Notes under the pieces: model-generated | Told to the model about the DNA's origin: nothing | Database searches by the model: none | What the model saw: only the letters and a program-made list of their open reading frames with translations | From: Bauldia litoralis | Lineage (GTDB): Bacteria; Pseudomonadota; Alphaproteobacteria; Rhizobiales; Kaistiaceae | Direction: 5' to 3' | Length of the DNA: 64,000 nucleotides | Assembly (NCBI RefSeq): GCF_900104485.1 | Contig: NZ_FMXQ01000004.1 | Location: forward strand, 291,898-355,897 | Made by a program: the position numbers and the translations under genes | Part shown: positions 27,138 to 35,372 of the stretch, piece after piece | Numbering within the stretch: the stretch's first letter is position 1 | Layout: each line of letters starts with the position of its first letter

Positions 27138-28609
27138 CTCCCGCCACCCTCATTCTCCTTGCGCTGGTCATCCCGACCGTCGTCGCAGTCCTCCTGCCGC
27201 TCTTCGCCGGGCGGCCGAATGTTCGCGAGGCGGTAACGCTGATCGGCGCGGTGGCTCTGTTTGCCGTCGTCCTGATGCTGCTGCCGGTCGTCCTGGCCGG
27301 TGGCCGGCCGGAGCTCGATGTCTGGACGGTGGTGCCGGGGCTGAAGATCGCTTTCAGCGTCGAGCCGCTCGGCATGCTCTTCGCGCTGATCGCCTCCGGG
27401 CTGTGGATCGCCAATTCGGTCTATTCGATCGGCTACATGCGGGCCGAGAAGGCACACCGCCAGACGCTCTTCTATGTCTGCTTCGCCATCGCCCTTGCCG
27501 GGACGATGGGGGTCGCGCTCGCCGGTAACCTGTTCACGCTCTTCCTGTTCTACGAAGTGCTGACGATCTCGACCTATCCGCTGGTCACCCATCGCGGCAC
27601 CGAGGAAGCGCGCAACGCCGGCCGCCTCTATCTGCTGATGCTGCTCGGCGCATCGACGATCCTGCTGCTGCCGGCGCTGGGCTGGACCTGGGTCGCCGCC
27701 GAAACCCTCGACTTCCGGCCGGGCGGGATTCTCGGCGGCGTGGTGAGCAACACGGCCCTCGGCCTGATGCTCGGACTCTACGTCTTTGGCACCGCTAAGG
27801 CGGCGGTCATGCCGCTGCATTTCTGGCTGCCGGCGGCGATGGTCGCGCCGACCCCGGTCTCGGCGCTGCTGCACGCCGTGGCGGTGGTCAAGGCGGGCGT
27901 CTTCACCATCCTCAAGGTCACTGTCTACACCTTCGGCATCGAGACGCTGGCGGAAGCCGGCACCGGCGACTGGCTGGTCTATGTCGCGGGGATCACCATC
28001 GTCGTCGCCTCGGCCATTGCGCTGCGCCAGGACAACCTCAAGCGGCGGCTGGCCTATTCGACGGTCAGCCAGCTTTCCTATGTCGTTCTGGGCGCGGCCC
28101 TGTTCACGCCGCTGGCCATCGTCGGCGCGGCCATGCATATCGCCGCCCATGCGGTGTCGAAGATCACGCTCTTCTTCTCCGCCGGCTCGCTGCACACCGG
28201 CACCCATGTCGACAACATCAGCGAGATGGACGGCATCGGCGGCAAGCAGCCCTGGACGATGGCGGCTTTCACCGTCGGTGCGCTGTCGATGATCGGGGTA
28301 CCGCCTACGGCGGGATTCCTCGGCAAGTGGTTCATCCTCATGGCGGCGGTCGCCATCGGCCAGTGGTTCGCCGTCGGCGTCATCGTGATTTCAACGATGC
28401 TGAACGCCAGCTACTTCCTGCCGATCGTCTATCGTGCCTACCGCAGGACTGGCGAGGGCAGGGTGACGCTTTCCGAGGCGCCGTGGCCGATGGTCCTGCC
28501 GCTGGTCGTCACAGCGGCGATCACAGTGCTGCTCTTCGCCTGGCCGGACGTGCCCTATCGCCTCGCCGAGATGCTGAGCCAGAGCGTTGCGGTGGGCCCG
28601 CCGGGCTAG
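27134..28609 (+). CDS. Second D-like proton-conducting antiporter subunit
   Basis: The 491-residue protein is a paralogous NuoL/M/N-type channel subunit: FLFYEVLTISTYPLVTHRG, FGTAKAAVMPLHFWLPAAM, STVSQLSYVVLGAAL and MHIAAHAVSKITLFFSAG. The key Glu (FYEV), Lys (TAKAA) and His (AAHA) are present. Complexes with two or three D-like subunits resemble the MBH/MBX-type arrangement more than the seven-gene Mrp type. It ends the contiguous run; a third D-like subunit is 3.7 kb downstream. Confidence 0.93.
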   Translation: MTPATLILLALVIPTVVAVLLPLFAGRPNVREAVTLIGAVALFAVVLMLLPVVLAGGRPELDVWTVVPGLKIAFSVEPLGMLFALIASGLWIANSVYSIGYMRAEKAHRQTLFYVCFAIALAGTMGVALAGNLFTLFLFYEVLTISTYPLVTHRGTEEARNAGRLYLLMLLGASTILLLPALGWTWVAAETLDFRPGGILGGVVSNTALGLMLGLYVFGTAKAAVMPLHFWLPAAMVAPTPVSALLHAVAVVKAGVFTILKVTVYTFGIETLAEAGTGDWLVYVAGITIVVASAIALRQDNLKRRLAYSTVSQLSYVVLGAALFTPLAIVGAAMHIAAHAVSKITLFFSAGSLHTGTHVDNISEMDGIGGKQPWTMAAFTVGALSMIGVPPTAGFLGKWFILMAAVAIGQWFAVGVIVISTMLNASYFLPIVYRAYRRTGEGRVTLSEAPWPMVLPLVVTAAITVLLFAWPDVPYRLAEMLSQSVAVGPPG

Positions 28610-28813
28610 TCCCCGGCCGGTGACGGCAACCCGGATCGATGCTGCCCGTCGGTGGAGCCAGCGGCCGAACCCGTTCCAGACGGGAGAGACGCGGGACGGG
28701 AGGGGCGTCGCGCCCGCATGATCATATTGACCGAGATGTCCGTCGCGTGCGGTCGTTTCGACCGGGCGACGGTCCAGCAGAAGGGCGATGGCGAGTCCGT
28801 AAATGTCGTTCAT
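28391..28813 (-). CDS. Possible small protein divergent from the YciI genes
   Basis: The bottom strand from ATG 28811-28813 (AGGAG 10 nt before it) reads MNDIYGLAIALLLDRRPVET and then DGHLGQYDHAGATPLPSRV. A TGTCGAA-N16-CGAC promoter motif sits about 60 nt upstream on the same strand. The first ~65 residues look protein-like. After that the frame runs 219 nt antisense into the D-like antiporter gene with biased, shadow-like composition, so the true end may be earlier or the gene may be decayed. No family recognised. Confidence 0.35.
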   Translation of the reverse strand: MNDIYGLAIALLLDRRPVETTARDGHLGQYDHAGATPLPSRVSPVWNGFGRWLHRRAASIRVAVTGRGLARRAHRNALAQHLGEAIGHVRPGEEQHCDRRCDDQRQDHRPRRLGKRHPALASPAVGTIDDRQEVAGVQHR

Positions 28814-28875
28814 GGCGGAAATGCTCCTGCACGGCACGCCTTGCCGGCGTTGTCCGGCGGGCGTCTTCTGGCAGT

Positions 28876-28903
28876 TGTCGACGGGGCAGCGGCAGATTCG
28901 ACA
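28876..28903 (-). promoter_or_regulatory. Candidate ECF42-type promoter, bottom strand
   Basis: On the bottom strand TGTCGAA is followed after 16 nt by CGAC. The reported ECF42 consensus has TGTCGA at -35 and CGA(T/C)C-like at -10. It would drive the small ORF starting at 28813. The site is an inverted repeat, so the top strand also reads TGTCGAC-N16-CGACA. Confidence 0.45.
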
Positions 28904-28927
28904 GCGCCGAAACAAATTTCTCGTCTG

Positions 28928-28956
28928 TGTCGAATTGCGCTTGGCCGGGACGACTA
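28928..28956 (+). promoter_or_regulatory. Candidate ECF42-type promoter of the YciI operon
   Basis: TGTCGAA (28928-28934) and CGACTA (28951-28956) are 16 nt apart, about 40 nt upstream of the first YciI start. The motif fits the known ECF42 consensus and the sigma-factor gene is two genes downstream, so autoregulation is likely. Confidence 0.55.
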
Positions 28957-28996
28957 GTCATGTGGCCGGCCCTGGTGGCCAAGCGGAGGAAACCCG

Positions 28997-29353
28997 ATGA
29001 AATATCTCTGCCTGCTCTATTTCGACGGCAAGCAACTCGACGCCATGTCGGCGGAGGACAAGAAGACGATCGACCGCGACTCGCTTGCCTACGACCGCGA
29101 ACTGGAGCGCCGCGGCCATTTCATTGCTGCCCAGGCGCTGCAGGGGCCGGACTCCGCCGTGACAGTTCGGATAGAGGGCGGCAAGGTGTCGACCACCGAC
29201 GGCCCTTATGCCGAGACCAAGGAGGCGCTGGGCGGCTTCATCCTGATCGAGGCCGATGACCTCAACCAGGCGATCCAGCTCGCCGGGGGGATTCCGCTGG
29301 CGCGGCGCGGCGCCGTGGAGGTCAGGCCGATCTATGACGTCCCGCAGCCCTAG
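28997..29353 (+). CDS. YciI/DGPF family protein 1
   Basis: The 118-residue protein is a YCII-related (DGPF) protein: MKYLCLLYFDG at the start and VSTTDGPYAETKEALGGFILIEA in the middle, with the DGP(F/Y) signature. GGAGGAAA precedes the start. DGPF proteins are typical neighbours and targets of ECF42 sigma factors; their biochemical role is not established. A second DGPF gene follows after 32 nt. Confidence 0.92.
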   Translation: MKYLCLLYFDGKQLDAMSAEDKKTIDRDSLAYDRELERRGHFIAAQALQGPDSAVTVRIEGGKVSTTDGPYAETKEALGGFILIEADDLNQAIQLAGGIPLARRGAVEVRPIYDVPQP

Positions 29354-29385
29354 GAACGCGACCGGCGTGAGAGGAGGGTGGATCG

Positions 29386-29775
29386 ATGCGCTACGTTTGC
29401 CTGATCTACGGTGACAGCGACGCCTTCGATGCCTTGTCGAAGCAGGAGGCCGAGGCCCTGGTCGACGAGCACCTCGTCTATGACGATACCCTTCGCGAGA
29501 GGGGGCAGTGGGTGACCGCGGAGGCGATGCAGGGCCCCGAAACGGCGAAGCTCGTGAGGATGCGCAACGGTCGTATCTCGGCGACCGACGGCCCGTTCGC
29601 CGAGACCAAGGAGCAGATCGGCGGTTTCTTTGTGATCGAGGCGGCGACGCCCGAAGAGGCGATCGAGATCGCCGGGCGCATCCCGTCGGCCCGGCTCGGC
29701 ACCGTCGAACTCCGCCCGGTCCGCGACCTGATCGACGAGCGGGCCGGGCAAGCGGCGACCTCCGGCCCGGGTTGA
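29386..29775 (+). CDS. YciI/DGPF family protein 2
   Basis: The 129-residue protein is a paralogue of the preceding gene: MRYVCLIYGDSDAF and ISATDGPFAETKEQIGGFFVIEA with an exact DGPF motif. The two proteins align along their whole length and probably arose by duplication; they may form a heteromer. AGGAGG precedes its ATG. The sigma-factor gene starts 12 nt after its stop. Confidence 0.92.
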   Translation: MRYVCLIYGDSDAFDALSKQEAEALVDEHLVYDDTLRERGQWVTAEAMQGPETAKLVRMRNGRISATDGPFAETKEQIGGFFVIEAATPEEAIEIAGRIPSARLGTVELRPVRDLIDERAGQAATSGPG

Positions 29776-29787
29776 GGCCATCCGGTC

Positions 29788-31032
29788 GTGGGAGATGTGG
29801 CGCCAACTGAGATCGAAGCCATCTACCGCGCCGAATCGCGGCGTGTCCTTGCGACGCTCATCCGGCTGCTCGGCGGGTTCGAACTGGCGGAGGAGGCGCT
29901 GCACGACGCCTTCATGGCGGCCGCGGAGCGTTGGCCGCGCGACGGTCTGCCCGCCAATCCGCGCGCCTGGCTGGTCTCGGCAGGGCGCTTCCGCGCGATC
30001 GACCGTCTGCGCCGCCGGGCGCGCTTTGATGCGGTGGCACCCGAGCTTGCGGCGAGGATCGAAGCCGAGGCGAGCGATGCCATGCCCGAGACCGACCAGA
30101 CCATCGCCGACGACCAGCTTCGGCTAATCTTCACCTGCTGCCATCCATCACTGCCCGGCGACGCGCAGATAGCCCTGACCCTGCGCGAGGTTTGCGGGCT
30201 GACGACCGAAGCAATCGCCCATGCCTTCCTCACCCGCCCCCCGACCATCGCCCAGCGGATCGTCAGGGCCAAGGCGCGGATCCGCGAGGCGCGCATTCCC
30301 TATGCCGTTCCGGGTCCGGACGAACTGGCGGAACGTCTGGCGATCGTCCTCAAGGCGATCTATCTGGTGTTCAACGAGGGCTATTCGGCCTCGTCCGGCA
30401 CGACCCTGACCCGTGCCGACCTTTCGGCCGAGGCCATCCGTCTCGGCCGACTGCTCGTCGACCTGCTGCCGGATGCCGAGACAGAAGGCCTCCTGGCCCT
30501 GATGCTTCTGAGTGATTCACGCCGCGCGGCACGGACGTCGCCGGAGGGCGAGTTGGTCCTGCTCGCCGATCAGGACCGCTCAAGGTGGAACCAGGGCCAG
30601 ATCGCCGAGGGGCGGCGACTTGTGGTGGCGGCGCTGGCGTCACGCCGCGCCGACCCCTACGCCTTGCAGGCGGCAATCGCCGCGGTTCACGGTGACGCGC
30701 CGACCGCCGAGGACACGGACTGGGGGGAGGTCGTCGGCCTCTACGACTTGCTCGCCGATGTGGCGCCGTCGCCGGTCGTCGCCCTCAATCGCGCGGTTGC
30801 GATCGCGAAGCGCGACGGTCCGGCCGCGGGGCTGTCGCTGATCGACGCGCTGCTCGCCGACGGTGAACTCGCCGACTACCACCTCGCCCACGCGGCTCGA
30901 GCCGACCTTTGCCGGCGCCTGGGACAGGTCGCGGCGGCCCGGGCTTCGTATCAGCGCGCCCTCGCCCTTGCCCGGCAGGAGCCGGAGCGGCGTTTCCTGG
31001 AGCGGCGGCTCAGCGAACTCCCCCCGGAATAG
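29788..31032 (+). CDS. ECF42-like sigma factor with long C-terminal extension
   Basis: The 414-residue protein (GTG start) has a sigma-70 region 2 (YRAESRRVLATLIRLLGGFELAEEALHDAF, then WLVSAGRFRAIDRLRRRAR) and region 4 (LTLREVCGLTTEAIAHAFLT...AQRIVRAKARIREARI), followed by a helical ~220-residue C-terminal extension with TPR-like repeats (VVALNRAVAIAKRDG; ALARQEPERRFLERRLSEL). This length and the DGPF neighbours mark the ECF42 group, whose C-terminal extension is needed for activity and which has no anti-sigma gene. None is seen here. Confidence 0.93.
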   Translation: MGDVAPTEIEAIYRAESRRVLATLIRLLGGFELAEEALHDAFMAAAERWPRDGLPANPRAWLVSAGRFRAIDRLRRRARFDAVAPELAARIEAEASDAMPETDQTIADDQLRLIFTCCHPSLPGDAQIALTLREVCGLTTEAIAHAFLTRPPTIAQRIVRAKARIREARIPYAVPGPDELAERLAIVLKAIYLVFNEGYSASSGTTLTRADLSAEAIRLGRLLVDLLPDAETEGLLALMLLSDSRRAARTSPEGELVLLADQDRSRWNQGQIAEGRRLVVAALASRRADPYALQAAIAAVHGDAPTAEDTDWGEVVGLYDLLADVAPSPVVALNRAVAIAKRDGPAAGLSLIDALLADGELADYHLAHAARADLCRRLGQVAAARASYQRALALARQEPERRFLERRLSELPPE

Positions 31033-31141
31033 GAGGCTGACAGCCCTCAAAAGGCTCGTTGGATCGGGAGGATTATGTTTCATTGGCGTCGTTCCGTTAC
31101 GAAGACGACCCCACAGGGGCAACCGCGCGAAGGAGAAGACG

Positions 31142-31921
31142 TTGGGTGTGCTGAAACTGCCGAAATATGTCGAAATGGCGGGCGGCGTCGCGCCGGTGAC
31201 CGAATGCAAGGCCGGCGAGATCGCGCCGTTGGTGATCCTCGCCAACATGCGCGATCACGTCGTGCGGGCGGAAGCCCTTCTCGAGGATATCACGGTCCGT
31301 AACGACAGCGTCTGGGGCGTGAATACGATCACCGGGTCGTATCGCTGCACGCCGGTGACGGTCTGTTGCGCCGGCATCGGCGCCGGCCAGACGTCGAACG
31401 TCATGGAAGAACTGATCAATCTCGGCGGCAAGATTTTCCTCCAGATCGGCGCCACGGGCGCGATCCAGGAAAACATCGCCATGGGCGACACGGTGATCCC
31501 GACCGGCGCCGTGCGGGACGAGGGCGTGACCCGCTACTATGCGCCGCAGCAGTATCCGGCGGTTTCCGACTACCGGGTCGTGAACGCTCTGGTGAAGGCG
31601 GCGCGCGCCGCCGGCAACACCGTCCATGCCGGCATCATCCGCACCACCGACGGGTTCTATCCGTCCCAGCGGATCGAGGAATACGTTAAGACCTACAAGG
31701 ATATCGGCGTGTTGAGCGTCGAGCAGGAGGTCGCGGCGATCCTGGCGATCGCCGCCTGTCGCGGCTGCTATGCCGGCGCCTCCCTGATCGTCGTCGGCAA
31801 TCTCGTCACCGGCTCGCACTCCTGGAACGGCGATTCGGTCGAACTGGTCGAGAACGAGTATTTCGACCAGATCGGTTTCGTCCTCGATGCCCTGGTCGAG
31901 CTGAAAGACGAGCTTTTGTGA
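31142..31921 (+). CDS. Nucleoside phosphorylase family protein
   Basis: The 259-residue protein resembles uridine/purine nucleoside phosphorylases: VTVCCAGIGAGQTSNVMEELINLG, FLQIGATGAIQENIAMGD, IRTTDGFYPSQRIEEY and SVEQEVAAILAIAACRG. These cleave nucleosides with phosphate. The active-site Glu-Met-Glu of classical family members appears as VEQEV, so specificity may differ. TTG 31142 is taken as the start because AGGAG is 6 nt before it; GTG 31148 is the alternative. It is not clearly linked to the sigma factor upstream. Confidence 0.8.
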   Translation: MGVLKLPKYVEMAGGVAPVTECKAGEIAPLVILANMRDHVVRAEALLEDITVRNDSVWGVNTITGSYRCTPVTVCCAGIGAGQTSNVMEELINLGGKIFLQIGATGAIQENIAMGDTVIPTGAVRDEGVTRYYAPQQYPAVSDYRVVNALVKAARAAGNTVHAGIIRTTDGFYPSQRIEEYVKTYKDIGVLSVEQEVAAILAIAACRGCYAGASLIVVGNLVTGSHSWNGDSVELVENEYFDQIGFVLDALVELKDELL

Positions 31922-32073
31922 GGATTCCAATGGCCAGGTCGCGGCGGGTGGCGGGAATCGCCGCCCGCTCGCCGGCGCAATCTTGACTTGGCGTCGGAAC
32001 CTGTGTCGACAGTAGCCGCAATCCGCGGGCAGCTCTCTGCCCGCGCCCGTTTCCCCCTGGTTTCGCAAGGCCG

Positions 32074-32328
32074 ATGTCGCAACCGAAGAATGACGAACAC
32101 TGGCTGGCCCGTCCGTCCTCGATCCGCCTGATCTGGATCGCGTTCGTGGCGGTCCTGGCGATTTTCGTCATCGGCGATTTCTTCATCGATCACCATGGCG
32201 CCTTCGGCATGGACGGCACCGTCGGATTCTACGCCTGGTACGCCTTTGTCACTTGCGTCGTCCTGGTGGTCGCGGCCAGGGGCCTGGGTGTCCTTCTCAG
32301 GCGGAAGGACACCTACTATGACGGCTAG
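32074..32328 (+). CDS. Small two-helix membrane protein of the antiporter cluster
   Basis: The 84-residue protein has two membrane segments (IRLIWIAFVAVLAIFVIGDFF and TVGFYAWYAFVTCVVLVVAARG) with a short acidic/His loop (IDHHGAFGMDG) between them. It overlaps the third D-like antiporter gene by 11 nt and is therefore probably a small accessory subunit of the same complex. No start-site ambiguity is visible. Confidence 0.8.
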   Translation: MSQPKNDEHWLARPSSIRLIWIAFVAVLAIFVIGDFFIDHHGAFGMDGTVGFYAWYAFVTCVVLVVAARGLGVLLRRKDTYYDG

Positions 32329-34012
32329 CCTCGGCGCGCTCCTGCCGTTCCTGCTGCCGGGGCTGGTGATGATCGTCGCCGGCATGGTGCTGCTCGGGCT
32401 GCGTGGCCCGATCCGCGACATCGTCATCCTCGCCGCGCCGCTGGCGGTCCTGGCGCTGATCTGGGGGCTGCCGGATGGAGCGGCCGGCGGCATTCACTGG
32501 CTTGGATACGAGCTCGTCCCTTTCCGATCCGACGCCCTCAGCCGGCTGTTCGGCACGATCTTCTCGCTGATGGCCTTTGCCGGCGGCCTGTTCGCCTTGC
32601 GGCAGGAGCGGCTCGCCGAAGTCCCGGTTGCCTTCATGTATGCCGGCAGCGCCATCGGCGTGGTCTTCGCCGGCGACCTGATCACCGTCTTCGTCTTCTG
32701 GGAGGTGATGGCGGTCTGCTCGACGCTGGTCATCTGGATGGCCGGGGCAGGGGCCCGCGGCGCCGGGCAGCGCTACATCGTCATGCACCTCTTCGGCGGC
32801 GTTGTGCTGATGGCCGGCATCGCCGGGCATATCGCCGACACCGGTTCGATCGCCTTCGGCCCGATGCTGGCCGATACGCCGGCCCATTGGCTGATCCTGG
32901 CGGGCTTCCTCCTCAATGCCGGAAGCTGGCCGGTTTCCGCCTGGCTGCCGGATGCCTATCCCAAGGCGTCGTGGTCCGGGACGGTCTTCCTGTCGGCCTT
33001 CACCACCAAGACCGCGGTTTTTGTCCTGTTGCGCGGCTTCCCGGGCGAGGAGGTGCTGATCTGGGTCGGCATGGTCATGGTCTTCTACGGGATCATCTAC
33101 GCGATCCTCGAAAACGACATGCGCAGGATTCTCGCCTATTCGATCGTCAACCAGATCGGGTTCATCCTCGTCGCGATCGGCATCGGCAGCGAGATGGCGC
33201 TCAACGGCGCAGCGGCGCATGCCTTCATCCATATCATATACAAGGGGCTGCTGCTGATGGCGGCCGGATCGGTCATGTACGTGGCCGGACGCACCAAATG
33301 CACCGAGCTCGGCGGACTCTTTCGAACGATGCCGCTGACCACGGCCTGTGCGATCGTCGGGGCGCTGGCGATGTCGGCCATGCCGCTGACCTCGGGCTTC
33401 GTCACCAAGTCGATGATTTCCGACAGCGCCAAGATCGACGGTATGGCGGCGGTGTGGTTTCTGCTGATGGCGGCCTCCGCCGCCTTGCCGATCATGGCCG
33501 GGATCAAGTTCCCGTGGTTTGTCTTCTTCCAGAAGGATTCCGGGCTCCGCCCGCCCGACCCGCCCTGGACCATGCGTCTGGCGATGATCCTCATGGCCAT
33601 CCTGTGTATCGGCATAGGTGTCTTTCCCGCGCCGCTTTATGCGATGCTGCCATTCCCGGTGGACTTCGTGCCCTACACCACCTCGCATGTCGTGGCGCAA
33701 CTGCTGCTGCTGTTGTTTGCCGGTCTTGCCTTCTTCGTGCTGCTGCGCTGGTTGAAGCCGGCGGATACGATCACCCTCGACGTCGACTGGCTGTGGCGGC
33801 GACTGGGACCGTCGGTTATCGCGCGGATGGACAGGCAATCGGCGGGGGGCGCCATGATGAACAGGGGCCAGCGCGCCGCGACCAGGGCGCTCCAGGCAGT
33901 ATATCGCCACCATGGCCCGACCGGCATACTTGCGCGAAGTTGGCCGACAGGCAGCATGGCCTTCTGGGCAGTTCTGATGCTGTCGGCGTATCTGGTCTTC
34001 TACTACCTTTGA
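32318..34012 (+). CDS. Third D-like (NuoL/MnhD) antiporter subunit
   Basis: The 564-residue membrane protein is a proton-conducting subunit: FVFWEVMAVCSTLVIWMAGAG, then SWPVSAWLPDAYPKASWSGT, FTTKTAVFVLLRGFPG and AYSIVNQIGFILVAIGIG, with HAFIHIIYKGLLLMAAGS. The core Glu and Lys are kept. The C-terminal ~70 residues are basic with a last helix (AFWAVLMLSAYLVFYYL). ATG 32318 is chosen by GGAAGGA upstream and overlap with the small membrane protein. It belongs functionally with the 23.2-28.6 kb cluster but is separated from it. Confidence 0.9.
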   Translation: MTASLGALLPFLLPGLVMIVAGMVLLGLRGPIRDIVILAAPLAVLALIWGLPDGAAGGIHWLGYELVPFRSDALSRLFGTIFSLMAFAGGLFALRQERLAEVPVAFMYAGSAIGVVFAGDLITVFVFWEVMAVCSTLVIWMAGAGARGAGQRYIVMHLFGGVVLMAGIAGHIADTGSIAFGPMLADTPAHWLILAGFLLNAGSWPVSAWLPDAYPKASWSGTVFLSAFTTKTAVFVLLRGFPGEEVLIWVGMVMVFYGIIYAILENDMRRILAYSIVNQIGFILVAIGIGSEMALNGAAAHAFIHIIYKGLLLMAAGSVMYVAGRTKCTELGGLFRTMPLTTACAIVGALAMSAMPLTSGFVTKSMISDSAKIDGMAAVWFLLMAASAALPIMAGIKFPWFVFFQKDSGLRPPDPPWTMRLAMILMAILCIGIGVFPAPLYAMLPFPVDFVPYTTSHVVAQLLLLLFAGLAFFVLLRWLKPADTITLDVDWLWRRLGPSVIARMDRQSAGGAMMNRGQRAATRALQAVYRHHGPTGILARSWPTGSMAFWAVLMLSAYLVFYYL

Positions 34013-34143
34013 TACGTTTTCACCGATTCGATCAACCGATGCGCACGTGGGTGCTGTTTGGAACGATTGAAGAGAAGGTTTTTTTGTTCAGCCGGGGTGG
34101 TCGCGTAGCGATAATATTGTCGCAAACAGCAGCCGACCAAGGT

Positions 34144-34165
34144 TTGGACAGTAGATTTTGTCCAA
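34144..34165. promoter_or_regulatory. Dyad upstream of mucR
   Basis: TTGGACA and TGTCCAA are perfect 7-bp inverted repeats with an 8-nt AT-rich spacer, 176 nt before mucR. The binding protein is unknown. Confidence 0.35.
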
Positions 34166-34192
34166 CGACGTTTGCCACTTGTTTTTGAAAGT

Positions 34193-34210
34193 CACCGTCT
34201 ATATACGGTG
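34193..34210. promoter_or_regulatory. Second dyad upstream of mucR
   Basis: CACCGT and ACGGTG flank CTATAT. The AT-rich centre could overlap a -10 region; the arms could be an operator. Confidence 0.3.
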
Positions 34211-34340
34211 CAAAGTATCCGGGTTCGGTGCGCTAATCATACGAATCGGTAACCGCAAATTCTCGCCGAGTTCCGAAACAGTATGATGTCAAACGCTCGA
34301 TGCGCCGTTGCTATTGTATTCAATGTGAACAGGGTGAACC

Positions 34341-34757
34341 ATGACCGAACAAACCGCCAGCGCCGATCTCATTGATCTGGCCGCCGAAATTGTATCAGCT
34401 TACGTCAGCAACAATTCGGTTCCGGCACAAGACCTGCCGACGCTCATCTCGGAGGTTCACCGCGCGCTGAGCAGCACGCATCAGGGCCTGAACCAGCCGG
34501 AGCCGGAGCCTCTGAAGCCGGCGGTGAACCCCAAGAAGTCGGTGTTCCCCGATTACATCATCTGTCTCGAGGACGGAAAGAAGTTCAAGTCGCTGAAGCG
34601 GCATCTGCGCACCCATTACGACATGTCGCCTGAGGAATACCGGGAGAAGTGGGGCCTCGCCACCGACTATCCGATGGTTGCTCCGAACTATGCCGCGGCG
34701 CGTTCGGCTCTCGCCAAGAAGATGGGCCTCGGCCAGCAGCGTCGCCGCAAGTCCTGA
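34341..34757 (+). CDS. mucR: MucR/Ros family transcriptional regulator
   Basis: The 138-residue protein is an alphaproteobacterial zinc-finger regulator. The finger [20 protein letters not shown] has Cys75, Asp78 in place of the second Cys, His88 and His92, as in MucR proteins, followed by [12 protein letters not shown] and a basic tail (QQRRRKS). Family members oligomerise through the N-terminus, bind AT-rich DNA, and silence exopolysaccharide, motility and horizontally acquired genes. Two AT-rich IS elements are inserted 550 nt downstream. It ends at a strong terminator. Confidence 0.95.
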   Translation: MTEQTASADLIDLAAEIVSAYVSNNSVPAQDLPTLISEVHRALSSTHQGLNQPEPEPLKPAVNPKKSVFPDYIICLEDGKKFKSLKRHLRTHYDMSPEEYREKWGLATDYPMVAPNYAAARSALAKKMGLGQQRRRKS

Positions 34758-34782
34758 TCTTCGGGCATTCGCCCTGTTTGTT

Positions 34783-35166
34783 TCATCCGCCGCCTTTTGG
34801 CGGCGGATGTGTTTTGGGCGGAGCCTCGCCGGGGCCAAGCCGACGCCGCTCCGCCTCGAAGGCCTGCCTCAGGCCGATGTGACGGTTGAGGTCATAAGTC
34901 CAGTGTCCGGCGCGGCCGCGGCTGCGCTCTGCCCGCAGCGCGCGGGCCAGGCGGGCGAGGATGGCGCGCCGCGTCTCCATCGTGTCGTCGGCGATCTGAT
35001 CGCAGGTCATCGGAATGAGCCGCGGCAGGTGCCGCATCCGATCGTAGGTCTCGGTCCCCGCCGCGATGACACGCGCTACAGATCGCGCTGCATGATCGCG
35101 AAGGCGGGACGGCTTGCGGTCCTGCCGGGATCCGGTCTCAAGGTTGGGCCAGTTGCGTGAGGTCAT
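34783..35166 (-). CDS. Small basic protein of unknown function, convergent with mucR
   Basis: The start at 35164-35166 is chosen because AAGGAG precedes it. The 127-residue product is rich in Arg and starts MTSRNWPNLETGSRQDRKPS; the middle (SVARVIAAGTETYDRMRHLP; ETRRAILARLARALRAERSR) is helical. There is no signal peptide. It could be a small DNA-associated protein, but I do not recognise the family. Its 3' end overlaps the mucR terminator. Confidence 0.65.
   Translation of the reverse strand: MTSRNWPNLETGSRQDRKPSRLRDHAARSVARVIAAGTETYDRMRHLPRLIPMTCDQIADDTMETRRAILARLARALRAERSRGRAGHWTYDLNRHIGLRQAFEAERRRLGPGEAPPKTHPPPKGGG
34784..34815 (+). terminator. Intrinsic terminator after mucR
   Basis: An 11-bp perfect stem (CATCCGCCGCC with GGCGGCGGATG, loop TTTT) is followed by TGTTTT. 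The hairpin also encodes the last codons of the convergent gene at 34783-35166. Confidence 0.85.
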
Positions 35167-35301
35167 CGGTCTCGCTCCTTTGTCGGATGCGAGTCTCCGC
35201 CCATTCTTGCCGGCGGGGATAAGTCCCCGGGTTGTGCCCACCCCGCGATCGTCAGCGAAAGTTATCCCCGTCGTGGCGGACTTGCGTTATCCTTACATAG
35301 G

Positions 35302-35309
35302 AAATAAAT
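35302..35309. repeat. Target-site duplication AAATAAAT, copy 1
   Basis: The 8-bp direct repeat left of element 1. Identical copies stand at 37361-37368 and 40103-40110. Eight-bp duplications are the rule for IS1595-family elements. Confidence 0.85.
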
Positions 35310-35333
35310 CCTAATTATATGGATGACAAAGCA
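35310..35333 (+). repeat. Left terminal inverted repeat of element 1
   Basis: Begins CCTAATTATATGGATGACAA and ends AGCA; complementary to 37337-37360 with one mismatch. Confidence 0.85.
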
Positions 35334-35372
35334 ATGTCGGGCGCGTATAACGATTCGCGACAGGCCAGCGTT

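Larger units (their letters stand above)
34013..34340. other. AT-rich mucR promoter region
   Basis: These 328 bases are much richer in A+T than the surroundings and contain the T runs at 34079-34085 and two dyads (34144-34165 and 34193-34210). No ORF is supported. MucR proteins bind AT-rich sites and commonly repress their own genes, so autoregulation here is plausible. Confidence 0.55.
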
